Source of the DNA: Acanthosoma haemorrhoidale
Lineage: Eukaryota > Arthropoda > Insecta > Hemiptera > Acanthosomatidae
Length of the DNA stretch: 64,000 nt
Assembly (NCBI GenBank): GCA_930367205.1
Contig: OV884009.1
Location: forward strand, 123,574,639 to 123,638,638
Direction of reading: 5' to 3'
In this document: positions 1 through 13,515 of the stretch, in pieces
Layout: every line of letters starts with the position of its first letter
Numbering within the stretch: position 1 is the first letter of the stretch
Notes under the pieces: generated by a model
What the model was told of the DNA's origin: nothing
The model's database searches: none
The model's input: only the letters and a program-made list of their open reading frames with translations
Made by a program: the position numbers and the translations under genes

Positions 1-3000
1 TAATATTAGTCTGGTTTTGAACAAAATGTGTCCTACAGAATCACCGATATACTGTTTTTGAATATTAAGCTGGTTAGTGAACTAGCGGAGGCATTCAGTA
101 TAAGTGCTGTCCTCTATTTAATATTAGTCTGGTTATGAACAAACTGTGTCCTACAGAACGACCGCTATACTGTTTTTGAATATTACGCTTGTTTGTGAAC
201 TAGCTGAGGCATTCCGTATAAGTGCTGTCCTGTATCTAATATTAGTCTGGTTATGAACAAACTGTGTCCTACAGAACGACTACTATACTGTTTTTGAATA
301 TTACGCTTGTTTGTGAACTAGCTGAGGCATTCCGTATAAGTGCTGTCCTATATCTAATATTCGTCTGGTTTTGAACATAATGTGTCCTACAGAACGACCG
401 CTGTACTATTTTTGAATATTTAGCTGGTTAGTGAACTAGCTGAGGCCAATTAGTATAAGTGTTGTCCTCTATTTAATATTAGTCTTGTTTTGAACAAAAT
501 GTGTCCCACGGAACGACCGCTATACTATTTTTTAATATAAAGCTGATTAGTGAACTAGCTAAGGCATTCAGTATAAGTGCTGTCCTGTATCTAATATTAG
601 TCTGGTTATGAACAAACTGTGTCCTACAGAACGACTACTATACTGTTTTTGAATATTACGCTTGTTTGTGAACTAGCTGAGGCATTCCGTATAAGTGCTG
701 TCCTATATCTAATATTCGTCTGGTTTTGAACATAATGTGTCCTACAGAACGACCGCTTTACTGCTTTTGAATATTAAGCTGATTAGTGAACTAGCTAAGG
801 CATTTAGTATCAATGCTGTCCTGTATCTTATATTAGTCTGGTTATGAACAAGCTGTGTCCTACAGAACGACCGCTATACTTTTTTTGAATATTGAGCTAG
901 TTAGTGAACTAGCTGAGGCATTCAGTAAAAGTGCTGTCCTCTATCTAATATTAGTCTGGTTATAAACAAAATGTGTCCTACAGAACGACCGCTATACTGT
1001 TTTTGAATATTACGCTGGTTTGCGAACTAGCTGAGGCATTCAGTATAAGTGCTGTCCTATATCTAATATTCGTCTGGTTTTGAACATAATGTGTCCTACA
1101 GAACGACCACTTTACTGCTTTTGAATATTAAGCTGATTAGTGAACTAGCTAAGGCATTTAGTATCAATGCTGTCCTGTATTTAATATTAGTCTTAGTGTG
1201 AATAAAATGTGTCCCACAGAACGACCGCTATACTGTTTTTGAATATTAGGCTGGTTAGTGAACTAGCTGAGGCATTCAGTATAAGTGGTGTCCTGTATTC
1301 AATATTAGTCTTGGTGTGACCAAAATGTGTTCTAGAGAAGGACCGCTATACTGTTTTTCAATATTAAGCTGGTTAGTGAAATAGCTAAGGCATTTAGTAA
1401 TAGTGCTGTCTTGTATTTAACATTAGTCTTGGTGTGAACAAAATGTGTCCTACAGAATCATTGCTATACTGTTTTTGAATATTAAGCTGGTTAGTGAACT
1501 AGCTGAGCATTCAGTATAAGTGCTGTCCTGTATTTAATATTAGTCTTGGTGTGAACAAAATGTGTCCTACAGTACGACCGCTGTACTATTTTTGAATATT
1601 TAGCTGGTTAGTGAACTAGCTGAGGCATTCAGTATAAGTGCTGTCCTCTATCTAATATTAGGCTGGTTTTGAACAAACTGTGTCCTACAGAACGACCGCT
1701 ATACTGTTTTTGAATAATAAGCTGATTAGTGAACTAGCTAAGGCATTTAGTATCAATGCTGTCCTGTATTTAATATTAGACTTGGTGTGAATAAAATGTG
1801 TCCCACAGAACGACCGCTATACTTTTTTTGAATATTGAGCTAGTTAGTGAACTAGCTGAGGCATTCAGTAAAAGTTCTGTCCTCTATCTAATATTAGTCT
1901 GGTTATAAACAAACTGTGTCCTACAGAAAAACCGCTATACTGTTTTTGAATATTACGCTTGTTTGTGAACTAGCTGAGGCATTCAGTATAAGTGCTGTCC
2001 TCTATCTAATATTAGTCTGGTTATGAACAAACTGTGTCCTACAGAACGACCGCTATACTGTTTTTGAATATTAAGCTTGTTTGTGAACTAGCTGAGGCAT
2101 TCAGTATAAGTGTTGTCTTCTATTTAATATTAGTCTGGTTTTGAACAAAATGTGTCATACAGAACGACCGCTATACTATTTTTTAATATAAAGCTGATTA
2201 ATGAACTAGCTAAGGCATTGAGTATATGTGCTGTCCTGTATTTAACATTAGTCTTGGTGTGAATAAAATGTGTCCCACAGAACGACCGCTATACTGTTTA
2301 TGAATATTAGGCTGGTTAGTGAACTAGCTGAGGCATTCAGTATAAGTGGTGGCCTGTATTCAATATTAGTCTTGGTGTGACCTAAATGTGTTCTAGAGAA
2401 GGACCGCTATACTGTTTTTCAATATTAAGCTGGTTAGTGAAATAGCTAAGGCATTTAGTAATATTGCTGTCTTGTATTTAACATTAGTCTTGGTGTGAAC
2501 AAAATGTGTCCTACAGAATCACCGCTATACTGTTTTTGAATATTAAGCTGGTTAGTGAACTAGCTGAGCATTCAGTATAAGTGCTGTCCTGTATTTAATA
2601 TTAGTCTGGTTATAAACAAACTGTGTCCTACAGAACGACCGCTATACTGTTTTTGAATATTACGCTGGTTTGTGAACTAGCTGAGGCATTCAGTATAAGT
2701 GCTGTCCTATATCTAATATACCTCTGGTTTTGAACATAATGTGTCCTACAGAACGACCGCTTTACTGCTTTTGAATATTAAGCTGATTAGTGAACTAGCT
2801 AAGGCATTTAGTATCAATGCTGTCCTGTATTTAATATTAGTCTTGGTGTGAATAAAATGTGTCCTACAGAATCACCGCTATACTGTTTTTGAATATTAAG
2901 CTGGTTAGTGAACTAGCTGAGCATTCAGTATAAGTGCTGTCCTTTATCTAATATTAGTCTGGTTATGAACAAAATGTGTCCTACAGAACGACCGCTGTAC

Positions 3001-3700
3001 TATTTTTGAATATTTAGCTGGTTAGTGAACTAGCTGAGGCCAATTAGTATAAGTGTTGTCCTCTATTTAATATTAGTCTTGTTTTGAACAAAATGTGTCC
3101 CACGGAACGACCGCTATACTATTTTTTAATATAAAGCTGATTAGTGAACTAGCTAAGGCATTCAGTATAAGTGCTGTCCTGTATCTAATATTAGTCTGGT
3201 TATGAACAAACTGTGTCCTACAGAACGACTACTATACTGTTTTTGAATATTACGCTTGTTTGTGAACTAGCTGAGGCATTCCGTATAAGTGCTGTCCTAT
3301 ATCTAATATTCGTCTGGTTTTGAACATAATGTGTCCTACAGAACGACCGCTTTACTGCTTTTGAATATTAAGCTGATTAGTGAACTAGCTAAGGCATTTA
3401 GTATCAATGCTGTCCTGTATCTTATATTAGTCTGGTTATGAACAAGCTGTGTCCTACAGAACGACCGCTATACTTTTTTTGAATATTGAGCTAGTTAGTG
3501 AACTAGCTGAGGCATTCAGTATAAGTGCTGTCCTCTATCTAATATTAGTCTGGTTATGAACAAAATGTGTCCTACAGAACGACCGCTGTACTATTTTTGA
3601 ATATTTAGCTGGTTAGTGAACTAGCTGAGGCCAATTAGTATAAGTGTTGTCCTCTATTTAATATTAGTCTGGTTTTGAACAAAATGTGTCCTACAGAATC

Positions 3701-4527
3701 ACCGATATACTGTTTTTGAATATTAAGCTGGTTAGTGAACTAGCGGAGGCATTCAGTATAAGTGCTGTCCTCTATTTAATATTAGTCTGGTTATGAACAA
3801 ACTGTGTCCTACAGAACGACCGCTATACTGTTTTTGAATATTACGCTTGTTTGTGAACTAGCTGAGGCATTCCGTATAAGTGCTGTCCTCTATCTTATAT
3901 TAGTCTGGTTATGAACAAGCTGTGTCCTACAGAACGACCGCTATACTGTTTTTGAATATTACGCTGGTTTGTGAACTAGCTGAGGCATTCAGTATAAGTG
4001 CTGTCCTATATCTAATATTCGTCTGGTTTTGAACATAATGTGTCCTACAGAACGACCGCTTTACTGCTTTTGAATATTAAGCTGATTAGTGAACTAGCTA
4101 AGGCATTTAGTATCAATGCTGTCCTGTATCTTATATTAGTCTGGTTATGAACAAGCTGTGTCCTACAGAACGACCGCTATACTTTTTTTGAATATTGAGC
4201 TAGTTAGTGAACTAGCTGAGGCATTCAGTAAAAGTGCTGTCCTCTATCTAATATTAGTCTGGTTATAAACAAAATGTGTCCTACAGAACGACCGCTATAC
4301 TGTTTTTGAATATTACGCTTGTTTGTGAACTAGCTGAGGCATTCAGTATAAGTGCTGTCCTCTATCTAATATTAGTCTGGTTATGAACAAAATGTGTCCT
4401 ACAGAACGACCGCTGTACTATTTTTGAATATTTAGCTGGTTAGTGAACTAGCTGAGGCCAATTAGTATAAGTGTTGTCCTCTATTTAATATTAGTCTGGT
4501 TTTGAACAAAATGTGTCCTACAGAATC
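3701..4527. repeat. 7-monomer higher-order unit of the satellite
   Basis: The diagnostic string ACCGATATAC occurs at 3701 and again at 4528, an offset of 827 bp (7 monomers plus 1 bp). The same pair recurs at 7125 and 7952, also 827 bp apart. The order of monomer variants between the markers is the same in both pairs, so a seven-monomer block has been copied as a unit. Confidence 0.8.
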
Positions 4528-7500
4528 ACCGATATACTGTTTTTGAATATTAAGCTGGTTAGTGAACTAGCGGAGGCATTCAGTATAAGTGCTGTCCTCT
4601 ATTTAATATTAGTCTGGTTATGAACAAACTGTGTCCTACAGAACGACCGCTATACTGTTTTTGAATATTACGCTTGTTTGTGAACTAGCTGAGGCATTCC
4701 GTATAAGTGCTGTCCTCTATCTTATATTAGTCTGGTTATGAACAAGCTGTGTCCTACAGAACGACCGCTATACTGTTTTTGAATATTACGCTGGTTTGTG
4801 AACTAGCTGAGGCATTCAGTATAAGTGCTGTCCTATATCTAATATTCGTCTGGTTTTGAACATAATGTGTCCTACAGAACGACCGCTTTACTGCTTTTGA
4901 ATATTAAGCTGATTAGTGAACTAGCTGAGGCATTCAGTATAAGTGCTGTCCTCTATCTAATATTAGTCTTGGTGTGAATAAAATGTGTCCCACAGAACGA
5001 CCGCTATACTGTTTTTGAATATTAGGCTGGTTAGTGAACTAGCTGAGGCATTCAGTATAAGTGGTGTCCTGTATTCAATATTAGTCTTGGTGTGACCAAA
5101 TTGTGTTTTAGAGAAGGACCGCTATACTGTTTTTCAATATTAAGCTGGTTAGTGAAATAGCTAAGGCATTTAGTAATAGTGCTGTCTTGTATTTAACATT
5201 AGTCTTGGTGTGAACAAAATGTGTCCTACAGAATCACCGCTATACTGTTTTTGAATATTAAGCTGGTTAGTGAACTAGCTGAGGCATTCAGTATAAGTGG
5301 TGGCCTGTATTCAATATTAGTCTTGGTGTGACCTAAATGTGTTCTAGAGAAGGACCGCTATACTGTTTTTCAATATTAAGCTTGTTAGTGAAATAGCTAA
5401 GGCATTTAGTAATATTGCTGTCTTGTATTTAACATTAGTCTTGGTGTGAACAAAATGTGTCCTACAGAATCACCGCTATACTGTTTTTGAATATTAAGCT
5501 GGTTAGTGAACTAGCTGAGCATTCAGTATAAGTGCTGTCCTGTATTTAATATTAGTCTTGGTGTGAACAAAATGTGTCCTACAGTACGACCGCTGTACTA
5601 TTTTTGAATATTTAGCTGGTTAGTGAACTAGCTGAGGCATTCAGTATAAGTGCTGTCCTCTATCTAATATTAGTCTGGTTTTGAACAAAACGAGTCCCAC
5701 GGAACGACCGCTATACTATTTTTTAATATAAAGCTGAATAATAAACTAGCTAAGGCATTGAGTATAAGTGCTGTCCTGTATTTAACATTAGTCTTGGTGT
5801 GAACAAAATGTGTCCTACAGAATCACCGATATACTGTTTTTGAATATTTAGCTGGTTAGTGAACTAGCTGAGGCCAATTAGTATAAGTGTTGTCCTCTAT
5901 TTAATATTAGTCTGGTTTTGAACAAAATGTGTCCTACAGAATCACCGATATACTGTTTTTGAATATTAAGCTGGTTAGTGAACTAGCTGAGGCATTCAGT
6001 ATAAGTGCTGTCCTCTATCTAATATTAGTCTGGTTATGAACAAACTGTGTCCTACAGAACGACCGCTATACTGTTTTTGAATATTACGCTTGTTTGTGAA
6101 CTAGCTGAGGCATTCCGTATAAGTGCTGTCCTCTATCTTATATTAGTCTGGTTATGAACAAGCTGTGTCCTACAGAACGACCGCTATACTGTTTTTGAAT
6201 ATTACGCTGGTTTGTGAACTAGCTGAGGCATTCAGTATAAGTGCTGTCCTATATCTAATATTCGTCTGGTTTTGAACATAATGTGTCCTAAAGAACGACC
6301 GCTTTACTGCTTTTGAATATTAAGCTGATTAGTGAACTAGCTGAGCATTCAGTATAAGTGCTGTCCTTTATCTAATATTAGTCTGGTTATGAACAAAATG
6401 TGTCCTACAGAACGACCGCTGTACTATTTTTGAATATTTAGCTGGTTAGTGAACTAGCTGAGGCCAATTAGTATAAGTGTTGTCCTCTATTTAATATTAG
6501 TCTTGTTTTGAACAAAATGTGTCCCACGGAACGACCGCTATACTATTTTTTAATATAAAGCTGATTAGTGAACTAGCTAAGGCATTCAGTATAAGTGCTG
6601 TCCTGTATCTAATATTAGTCTGGTTATGAACAAACTGTGTCCTACAGAACGACTACTATACTGTTTTTGAATATTACGCTTGTTTGTGAACTAGCTGAGG
6701 CATTCCGTATAAGTGCTGTCCTATATCTAATATTCGTCTGGTTTTGAACATAATGTGTCCTACAGAACGACCGCTTTACTGCTTTTGAATATTAAGCTGA
6801 TTAGTGAACTAGCTAAGGCATTTAGTATCAATGCTGTCCTGTATCTTATATTAGTCTGGTTATGAACAAGCTGTGTCCTACAGAACGACCGCTATACTTT
6901 TTTTGAATATTGAGCTAGTTAGTGAACTAGCTGAGGCATTCAGTAAAAGTGCTGTCCTCTATCTAATATTAGTCTGGTTATGAACAAAATGTGTCCTACA
7001 GAACGACCGCTGTACTATTTTTGAATATTTAGCTGGTTAGTGAACTAGCTGAGGCCAATTAGTATAAGTGTTGTCCTCTATTTAATATTAGTCTGGTTTT
7101 GAACAAAATGTGTCCTACAGAATCACCGATATACTGTTTTTGAATATTAAGCTGGTTAGTGAACTAGCGGAGGCATTCAGTATAAGTGCTGTCCTCTATT
7201 TAATATTAGTCTGGTTATGAACAAACTGTGTCCTACAGAACGACCGCTATACTGTTTTTGAATATTACGCTTGTTTGTGAACTAGCTGAGGCATTCCGTA
7301 TAAGTGCTGTCCTCTATCTTATATTAGTCTGGTTATGAACAAGCTGTGTCCTACAGAACGACCGCTATACTGTTTTTGAATATTACGCTGGTTTGTGAAC
7401 TAGCTGAGGCATTCAGTATAAGTGCTGTCCTATATCTAATATTCGTCTGGTTTTGAACATAATGTGTCCTACAGAACGACCGCTTTACTGCTTTTGAATA

Positions 7501-9603
7501 TTAAGCTGATTAGTGAACTAGCTAAGGCATTTAGTATCAATGCTGTCCTGTATCTTATATTAGTCTGGTTATGAACAAGCTGTGTCCTACAGAACGACCG
7601 CTATACTTTTTTTGAATATTGAGCTAGTTAGTGAACTAGCTGAGGCATTCAGTAAAAGTGCTGTCCTCTATCTAATATTAGTCTGGTTATAAACAAAATG
7701 TGTCCTACAGAACGACCGCTATACTGTTTTTGAATATTACGCTTGTTTGTGAACTAGCTGAGGCATTCAGTATAAGTGCTGTCCTCTATCTAATATTAGT
7801 CTGGTTATGAACAAAATGTGTCCTACAGAACGACCGCTGTACTATTTTTGAATATTTAGCTGGTTAGTGAACTAGCTGAGGCCAATTAGTATAAGTGTTG
7901 TCCTCTATTTAATATTAGTCTGGTTTTGAACAAAATGTGTCCTACAGAATCACCGATATACTGTTTTTGAATATTAAGCTGGTTAGTGAACTAGCGGAGG
8001 CATTCAGTATAAGTGCTGTCCTCTATTTAATATTAGTCTGGTTATGAACAAACTGTGTCCTACAGAACGACCGCTATACTGTTTTTGAATATTACGCTTG
8101 TTTGTGAACTAGCTGAGGCATTCCGTATAAGTGCTGTCCTCTATCTTATATTAGTCTGGTTATGAACAAGCTGTGTCCTACAGAACGACCGCTATACTGT
8201 TTTTGAATATTACGCTGGTTTGTGAACTAGCTGAGGCATTCAGTATAAGTGCTGTCCTATATCTAATATTCGTCTGGTTTTGAACATAATGTGTCCTACA
8301 GAACGACCGCTTTACTGCTTTTGAATATTAAGCTGATTAGTGAACTAGCTGAGGCATTCAGTATAAGTGCTGTCCTCTATCTAATATTAGTCTTGGTGTG
8401 AATAAAATGTGTCCCACAGAACGACCGCTATACTGTTTTTGAATATTAGGCTGGTTAGTGAACTAGCTGAGGCATTCAGTATAAGTGGTGTCCTGTATTC
8501 AATATTAGTCTTGGTGTGACCAAATTGTGTTTTAGAGAAGGACCGCTATACTGTTTTTCAATATTAAGCTGGTTAGTGAAATAGCTAAGGCATTTAGTAA
8601 TAGTGCTGTCTTGTATTTAACATTAGTCTTGGTGTGAACAAAATGTGTCCTACAGAATCACCGCTATACTGTTTTTGAATATTAAGCTGGTTAGTGAACT
8701 AGCTGAGCATTCAGTATAAGTGCTGTCCTGTATTTAATATTAGTCTTGGTGTGAACAAAATGTGTCCTACAGTACGACCGCTGTACTATTTTTGAATATT
8801 TAGCTGGTTAGTGAACTAGCGGAGGCATTCAGTATAAGTGCTGTCCTCTATTTAATATTAGTCTGGTTATGAACAAACTGTGTCCTACAGAACGACCGCT
8901 ATACTGTTTTTGAATATTACGCTTGTTTGTGAACTAGCTGAGGCATTCCGTATAAGTGCTGTCCTCTATCTTATATTAGTCTGGTTATGAACAAGCTGTG
9001 TCCTACAGAACGACCGCTATACTGTTTTTGAATATTACGCTGGTTTGTGAACTAGCTGAGGCATTCAGTATAAGTGCTGTCCTATATCTAATATTCGTCT
9101 GGTTTTGAACATAATGTGTCCTACAGAACGACCGCTTTACTGCTTTTGAATATTAAGCTGATTAGTGAACTAGCTAAGGCATTTAGTATCAATGCTGTCC
9201 TGTATCTTATATTAGTCTGGTTATGAACAAGCTGTGTCCTACAGAACGACCGCTATACTTTTTTTGAATATTGAGCTAGTTAGTGAACTAGCTGAGGCAT
9301 TCAGTAAAAGTGCTGTCCTCTATCTAATATTAGTCTGGTTATAAACAAAATGTGTCCTACAGAACGACCGCTATACTGTTTTTGAATATTACGCTTGTTT
9401 GTGAACTAGCTGAGGCATTCAGTATAAGTGCTGTCCTCTATCTAATATTAGTCTGGTTATGAACAAAATGTGTCCTACAGAACGACCGCTGTACTATTTT
9501 TGAATATTTAGCTGGTTAGTGAACTAGCTGAGGCCAATTAGTATAAGTGTTGTCCTCTATTTAATATTAGTCTGGTTTTGAACAAAATGTGTCCTACAGA
9601 ATC

Positions 9604-12600
9604 ACCGATATACTGTTTTTGAATATTAAGCTGGTTAGTGAACTAGCGGAGGCATTCAGTATAAGTGCTGTCCTCTATTTAATATTAGTCTGGTTATGAA
9701 CAAACTGTGTCCTACAGAACGACCGCTATACTGTTTTTGAATATTACGCTTGTTTGTGAACTAGCTGAGGCATTCCGTATAAGTGCTGTCCTCTATCTTA
9801 TATTAGTCTGGTTATGAACAAGCTGTGTCCTACAGAACGACCGCTATACTGTTTTTGAATATTACGCTGGTTTGTGAACTAGCTGAGGCATTCAGTATAA
9901 GTGCTGTCCTATATCTAATATTCGTCTGGTTTTGAACATAATGTGTCCTACAGAACGACCGCTTTACTGCTTTTGAATATTAAGCTGGTTAGTGAACTAG
10001 CTGAGGCATTCAGTATAAGTGCTGTCCTCTATCTAATATTAGTCTTGGTGTGAATAAAATGTGTCCCACAGAACGACCGCTATACTGTTTTTGAATATTA
10101 GGCTGGTTAGTGAACTAGCTGAGGCATTCAGTATAAGTGGTGTCCTGTATTCAATATTAGTCTTGGTGTGACCAAATTGTGTTTTAGAGAAGGACCGCTA
10201 TACTGTTTTTCAATATTAAGCTGGTTAGTGAAATAGCTAAGGCATTTAGTAATAGTGCTGTCTTGTATTTAACATTAGTCTTGGTGTGAACAAAATGTGT
10301 CCTACAGAATCACCGCTATACTGTTTTTGAATATTAAGCTGGTTAGTGAACTAGCTGAGGCATTCAGTATAAGTGGTGGCCTGTATTCAATATTAGTCTT
10401 GGTGTGACCTAAATGTGTTCTAGAGAAGGACCGCTATACTGTTTTTCAATATTAAGCTTGTTAGTGAAATAGCTAAGGCATTTAGTAATATTGCTGTCTT
10501 GTATTTAACATTAGTCTTGGTGTGAACAAAATGTGTCCTACAGAATCACCGCTATACTGTTTTTGAATATTAAGCTGGTTAGTGAACTAGCTGAGCATTC
10601 AGTATAAGTGCTGTCCTGTATTTAATATTAGTCTTGGTGTGAACAAAATGTGTCCTACAGTACGACCGCTGTACTATTTTTGAATATTTAGCTGGTTAGT
10701 GAACTAGCTGAGGCATTCAGTATAAGTGCTGTCCTCTATCTAATATTAGTCTGGTTTTGAACAAGCTGTGTCCTACAGAACGACCGCTATACTGTTTTTG
10801 AATATTACGCTGGTTTGTGAACTAGCTGAGGCATTCAGTATAAGTGCTGTCCTATATCTAATATTCGTCTGGTTTTGAACATAATGTGTCCTAAAGAACG
10901 ACCGCTTTACTGCTTTTGAATATTAAGCTGATTAGTGAACTAGCTAAGGCATTTAGTATCAATGCTGTCCTGTATTTAATATTAGTCTTGGTGTGAATAA
11001 AATGTGTCCCACAGAACGACCGCTATACTGTTTTTGAATATTAGGCTGGTTAGTGAACTAGCTTAGGCATTCAGTATAAGTGGTGTCCTGTATTCAATAT
11101 TAGTCTTGGTGTGACCAAATTGTGTTTTAGAGAAGGACCGCTATACTGTTTTTCAATATTAAGCTGGTTAGTGAAATAGCTAAGGCATTTAGTAATAGTG
11201 CTGTCCTCTATCTAATATTAGTCTGGTTATGAACAAAATGTGTCCTACAGAACGACCGCTGTACTATTTTTGAATATTTAGCTGGTTAGTGAACTAGCTG
11301 AGGCCAATTAGTATAAGTGTTGTCCTCTATTTAATATTAGTCTGGTTTTGAACAAAATGTGTCCTACAGAATCACCGATATACTGTTTTTGAATATTAAG
11401 CTGGTTAGTGAACTAGCGGAGGCATTCAGTATAAGTGCTGTCCTCTATTTAATATTAGTCTGGTTATGAACAAACTGTGTCCTACAGAACGACCGCTATA
11501 CTGTTTTTGAATATTACGCTTGTTTGTGAACTAGCTGAGGCATTCCGTATAAGTGCTGTCCTCTATCTTATATTAGTCTGGTTATGAACAAGCTGTGTCC
11601 TACAGAACGACCGCTATACTGTTTTTGAATATTACGCTGGTTTGTGAACTAGCTGAGGCATTCAGTATAAGTGCTGTCCTATATCTAATATTCGTCTGGT
11701 TTTGAACATAATGTGTCCTACAGAACGACCGCTTTACTGCTTTTGAATATTAAGCTGATTAGTGAACTAGCTGAGGCATTCAGTATAAGTGCTGTCCTCT
11801 ATCTAATATTAGTCTTGGTGTGAATAAAATGTGTCCCACAGAACGACCGCTATACTGTTTTTGAATATTAGGCTGGTTAGTGAACTAGCTGAGGCATTCA
11901 GTATAAGTGGTGTCCTGTATTCAATATTAGTCTTGGTGTGACCAAATTGTGTTTTAGAGAAGGACCGCTATACTGTTTTTCAATATTAAGCTGGTTAGTG
12001 AAATAGCTAAGGCATTTAGTAATAGTGCTGTCTTGTATTTAACATTAGTCTTGGTGTGAACAAAATGTGTCCTACAGAATCACCGCTATACTGTTTTTGA
12101 ATATTAAGCTGGTTAGTGAACTAGCTGAGGCATTCAGTATAAGTGGTGGCCTGTATTCAATATTAGTCTTGGTGTGACCTAAATGTGTTCTAGAGAAGGA
12201 CCGCTATACTGTTTTTCAATATTAAGCTTGTTAGTGAAATAGCTAAGGCATTTAGTAATATTGCTGTCTTGTATTTAACATTAGTCTTGGTGTGAACAAA
12301 ATGTGTCCTACAGAATCACCGCTATACTGTTTTTGAATATTAAGCTGGTTAGTGAACTAGCTGAGCATTCAGTATAAGTGCTGTCCTGTATTTAATATTA
12401 GTCTTGGTGTGAACAAAATGTGTCCTACAGTACGACCGCTGTACTATTTTTGAATATTTAGCTGGTTAGTGAACTAGCTGAGGCATTCAGTATAAGTGCT
12501 GTCCTCTATCTAATATTAGTCTGGTTTTGAACAAGCTGTGTCCTACAGAACGACCGCTATACTGTTTTTGAATATTACGCTGGTTTGTGAACTAGCTGAG

Positions 12601-13143
12601 GCATTCAGTATAAGTGCTGTCCTATATCTAATATTCGTCTGGTTTTGAACATAATGTGTCCTAAAGAACGACCGCTTTACTGCTTTTGAATATTAAGCTG
12701 ATTAGTGAACTAGCTAAGGCATTTAGTATCAATGCTGTCCTGTATTTAATATTAGTCTTGGTGTGAATAAAATGTGTCCCACAGAACGACCGCTATACTG
12801 TTTTTGAATATTAGGCTGGTTAGTGAACTAGCTTAGGCATTCAGTATAAGTGGTGTCCTGTATTCAATATTAGTCTTGGTGTGACCAAATTGTGTTTTAG
12901 AGAAGGACCGCTATACTGTTTTTCAATATTAAGCTGGTTAGTGAAATAGCTAAGGCATTTAGTAATAGTGCTGTCTTGTATTTAACATTAGTCTTGGTGT
13001 GAACAAAATGTGTCCTACAGAATCACCGCTATACTGTTTTTGAATATTAAGCTGGTTAGTGACCTAGCTGAGCATTCCGTATAAGTGCTGTCCTGTATTT
13101 AATATTAGTCTTGGTGTGAACAAAATGTGTTCTACAGTACGAC
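9604..13143. repeat. Two tandem copies of a 15-monomer (1,770-bp) higher-order unit
   Basis: Two independent markers recur at exactly 1,770 bp (15 x 118): ACCGAT at 9604 and 11374, and the rare variant CTAAAGAACG at 10891 and 12661. The monomer order between them matches. This is a recent block duplication within the array. Confidence 0.8.
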
Positions 13144-13363
13144 CGCTGTACTATTTTTGAATATTTAGCTGGTTAGTGAACTAGCTGAGGCATTCAGTAT
13201 AAGTGCTGTCCTCTATCTAATATTAGGCTGGTTTTGAACAAACTGTGTCCTACAGAACGACCGCTATACTGTTTTTGAATATTACGCTTGTTTGTGAACT
13301 AGCTGAGGCATTCCGTATAAGTGCTGTCCTCTATCTTATATTAGTCTGGTTATGAACAAGCTG

Positions 13364-13368
13364 TGTCC
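13364..13368. repeat. Target-site duplication, left copy (TGTCC)
   Basis: TGTCC lies immediately before the 5' LTR and is repeated at 17732-17736 immediately after the 3' LTR. Removing the element and one copy restores a normal monomer (...AAGCTGTGTCC then TACAGAACG...). Confidence 0.95.
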
Positions 13369-13515
13369 TGTCATATGGTTGAGTTATCTCTATTAAATGA
13401 ACAAAGCCGGCTGACAATATTATTCTAACCTATATAACATGTGACCTAGATGTACTTATTTTATGGTTAGTAAATTATTACTATATTCAATCAACCTATG
13501 TCTTTCATTCTGACA
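13369..13515 (+). repeat. 5' LTR (147 bp)
   Basis: Begins TGTCATATGG and ends CATTCTGACA. It matches 17585-17731 with no difference that I can see. A TATATAA at 13431-13437 is a plausible core promoter. If transcription starts about 30 bp downstream, the transcribed leader before the coding frame is only some tens of bases long. Confidence 0.95.

Larger units (their letters stand above)
1..13363. repeat. 118-bp satellite array, left part
   Basis: Head-to-tail monomers of 118 bp start at TAATATTAGT (positions 1, 119, 237, 355 and onward). One typical monomer counts 46 G or C of 118 (39%). Many variants exist, for example at the CAGAACGACCGC core, GAATATTACGC versus GAATATTAAGC, and a 1-bp shorter form reading GCTGAGCATT. 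The array begins before the window. The period is not a multiple of 3 and no long open frame runs through it, so it is non-coding. Its size, homogeneity and higher-order structure fit centromeric or pericentromeric DNA, but that function is inferred. Confidence 0.97.
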
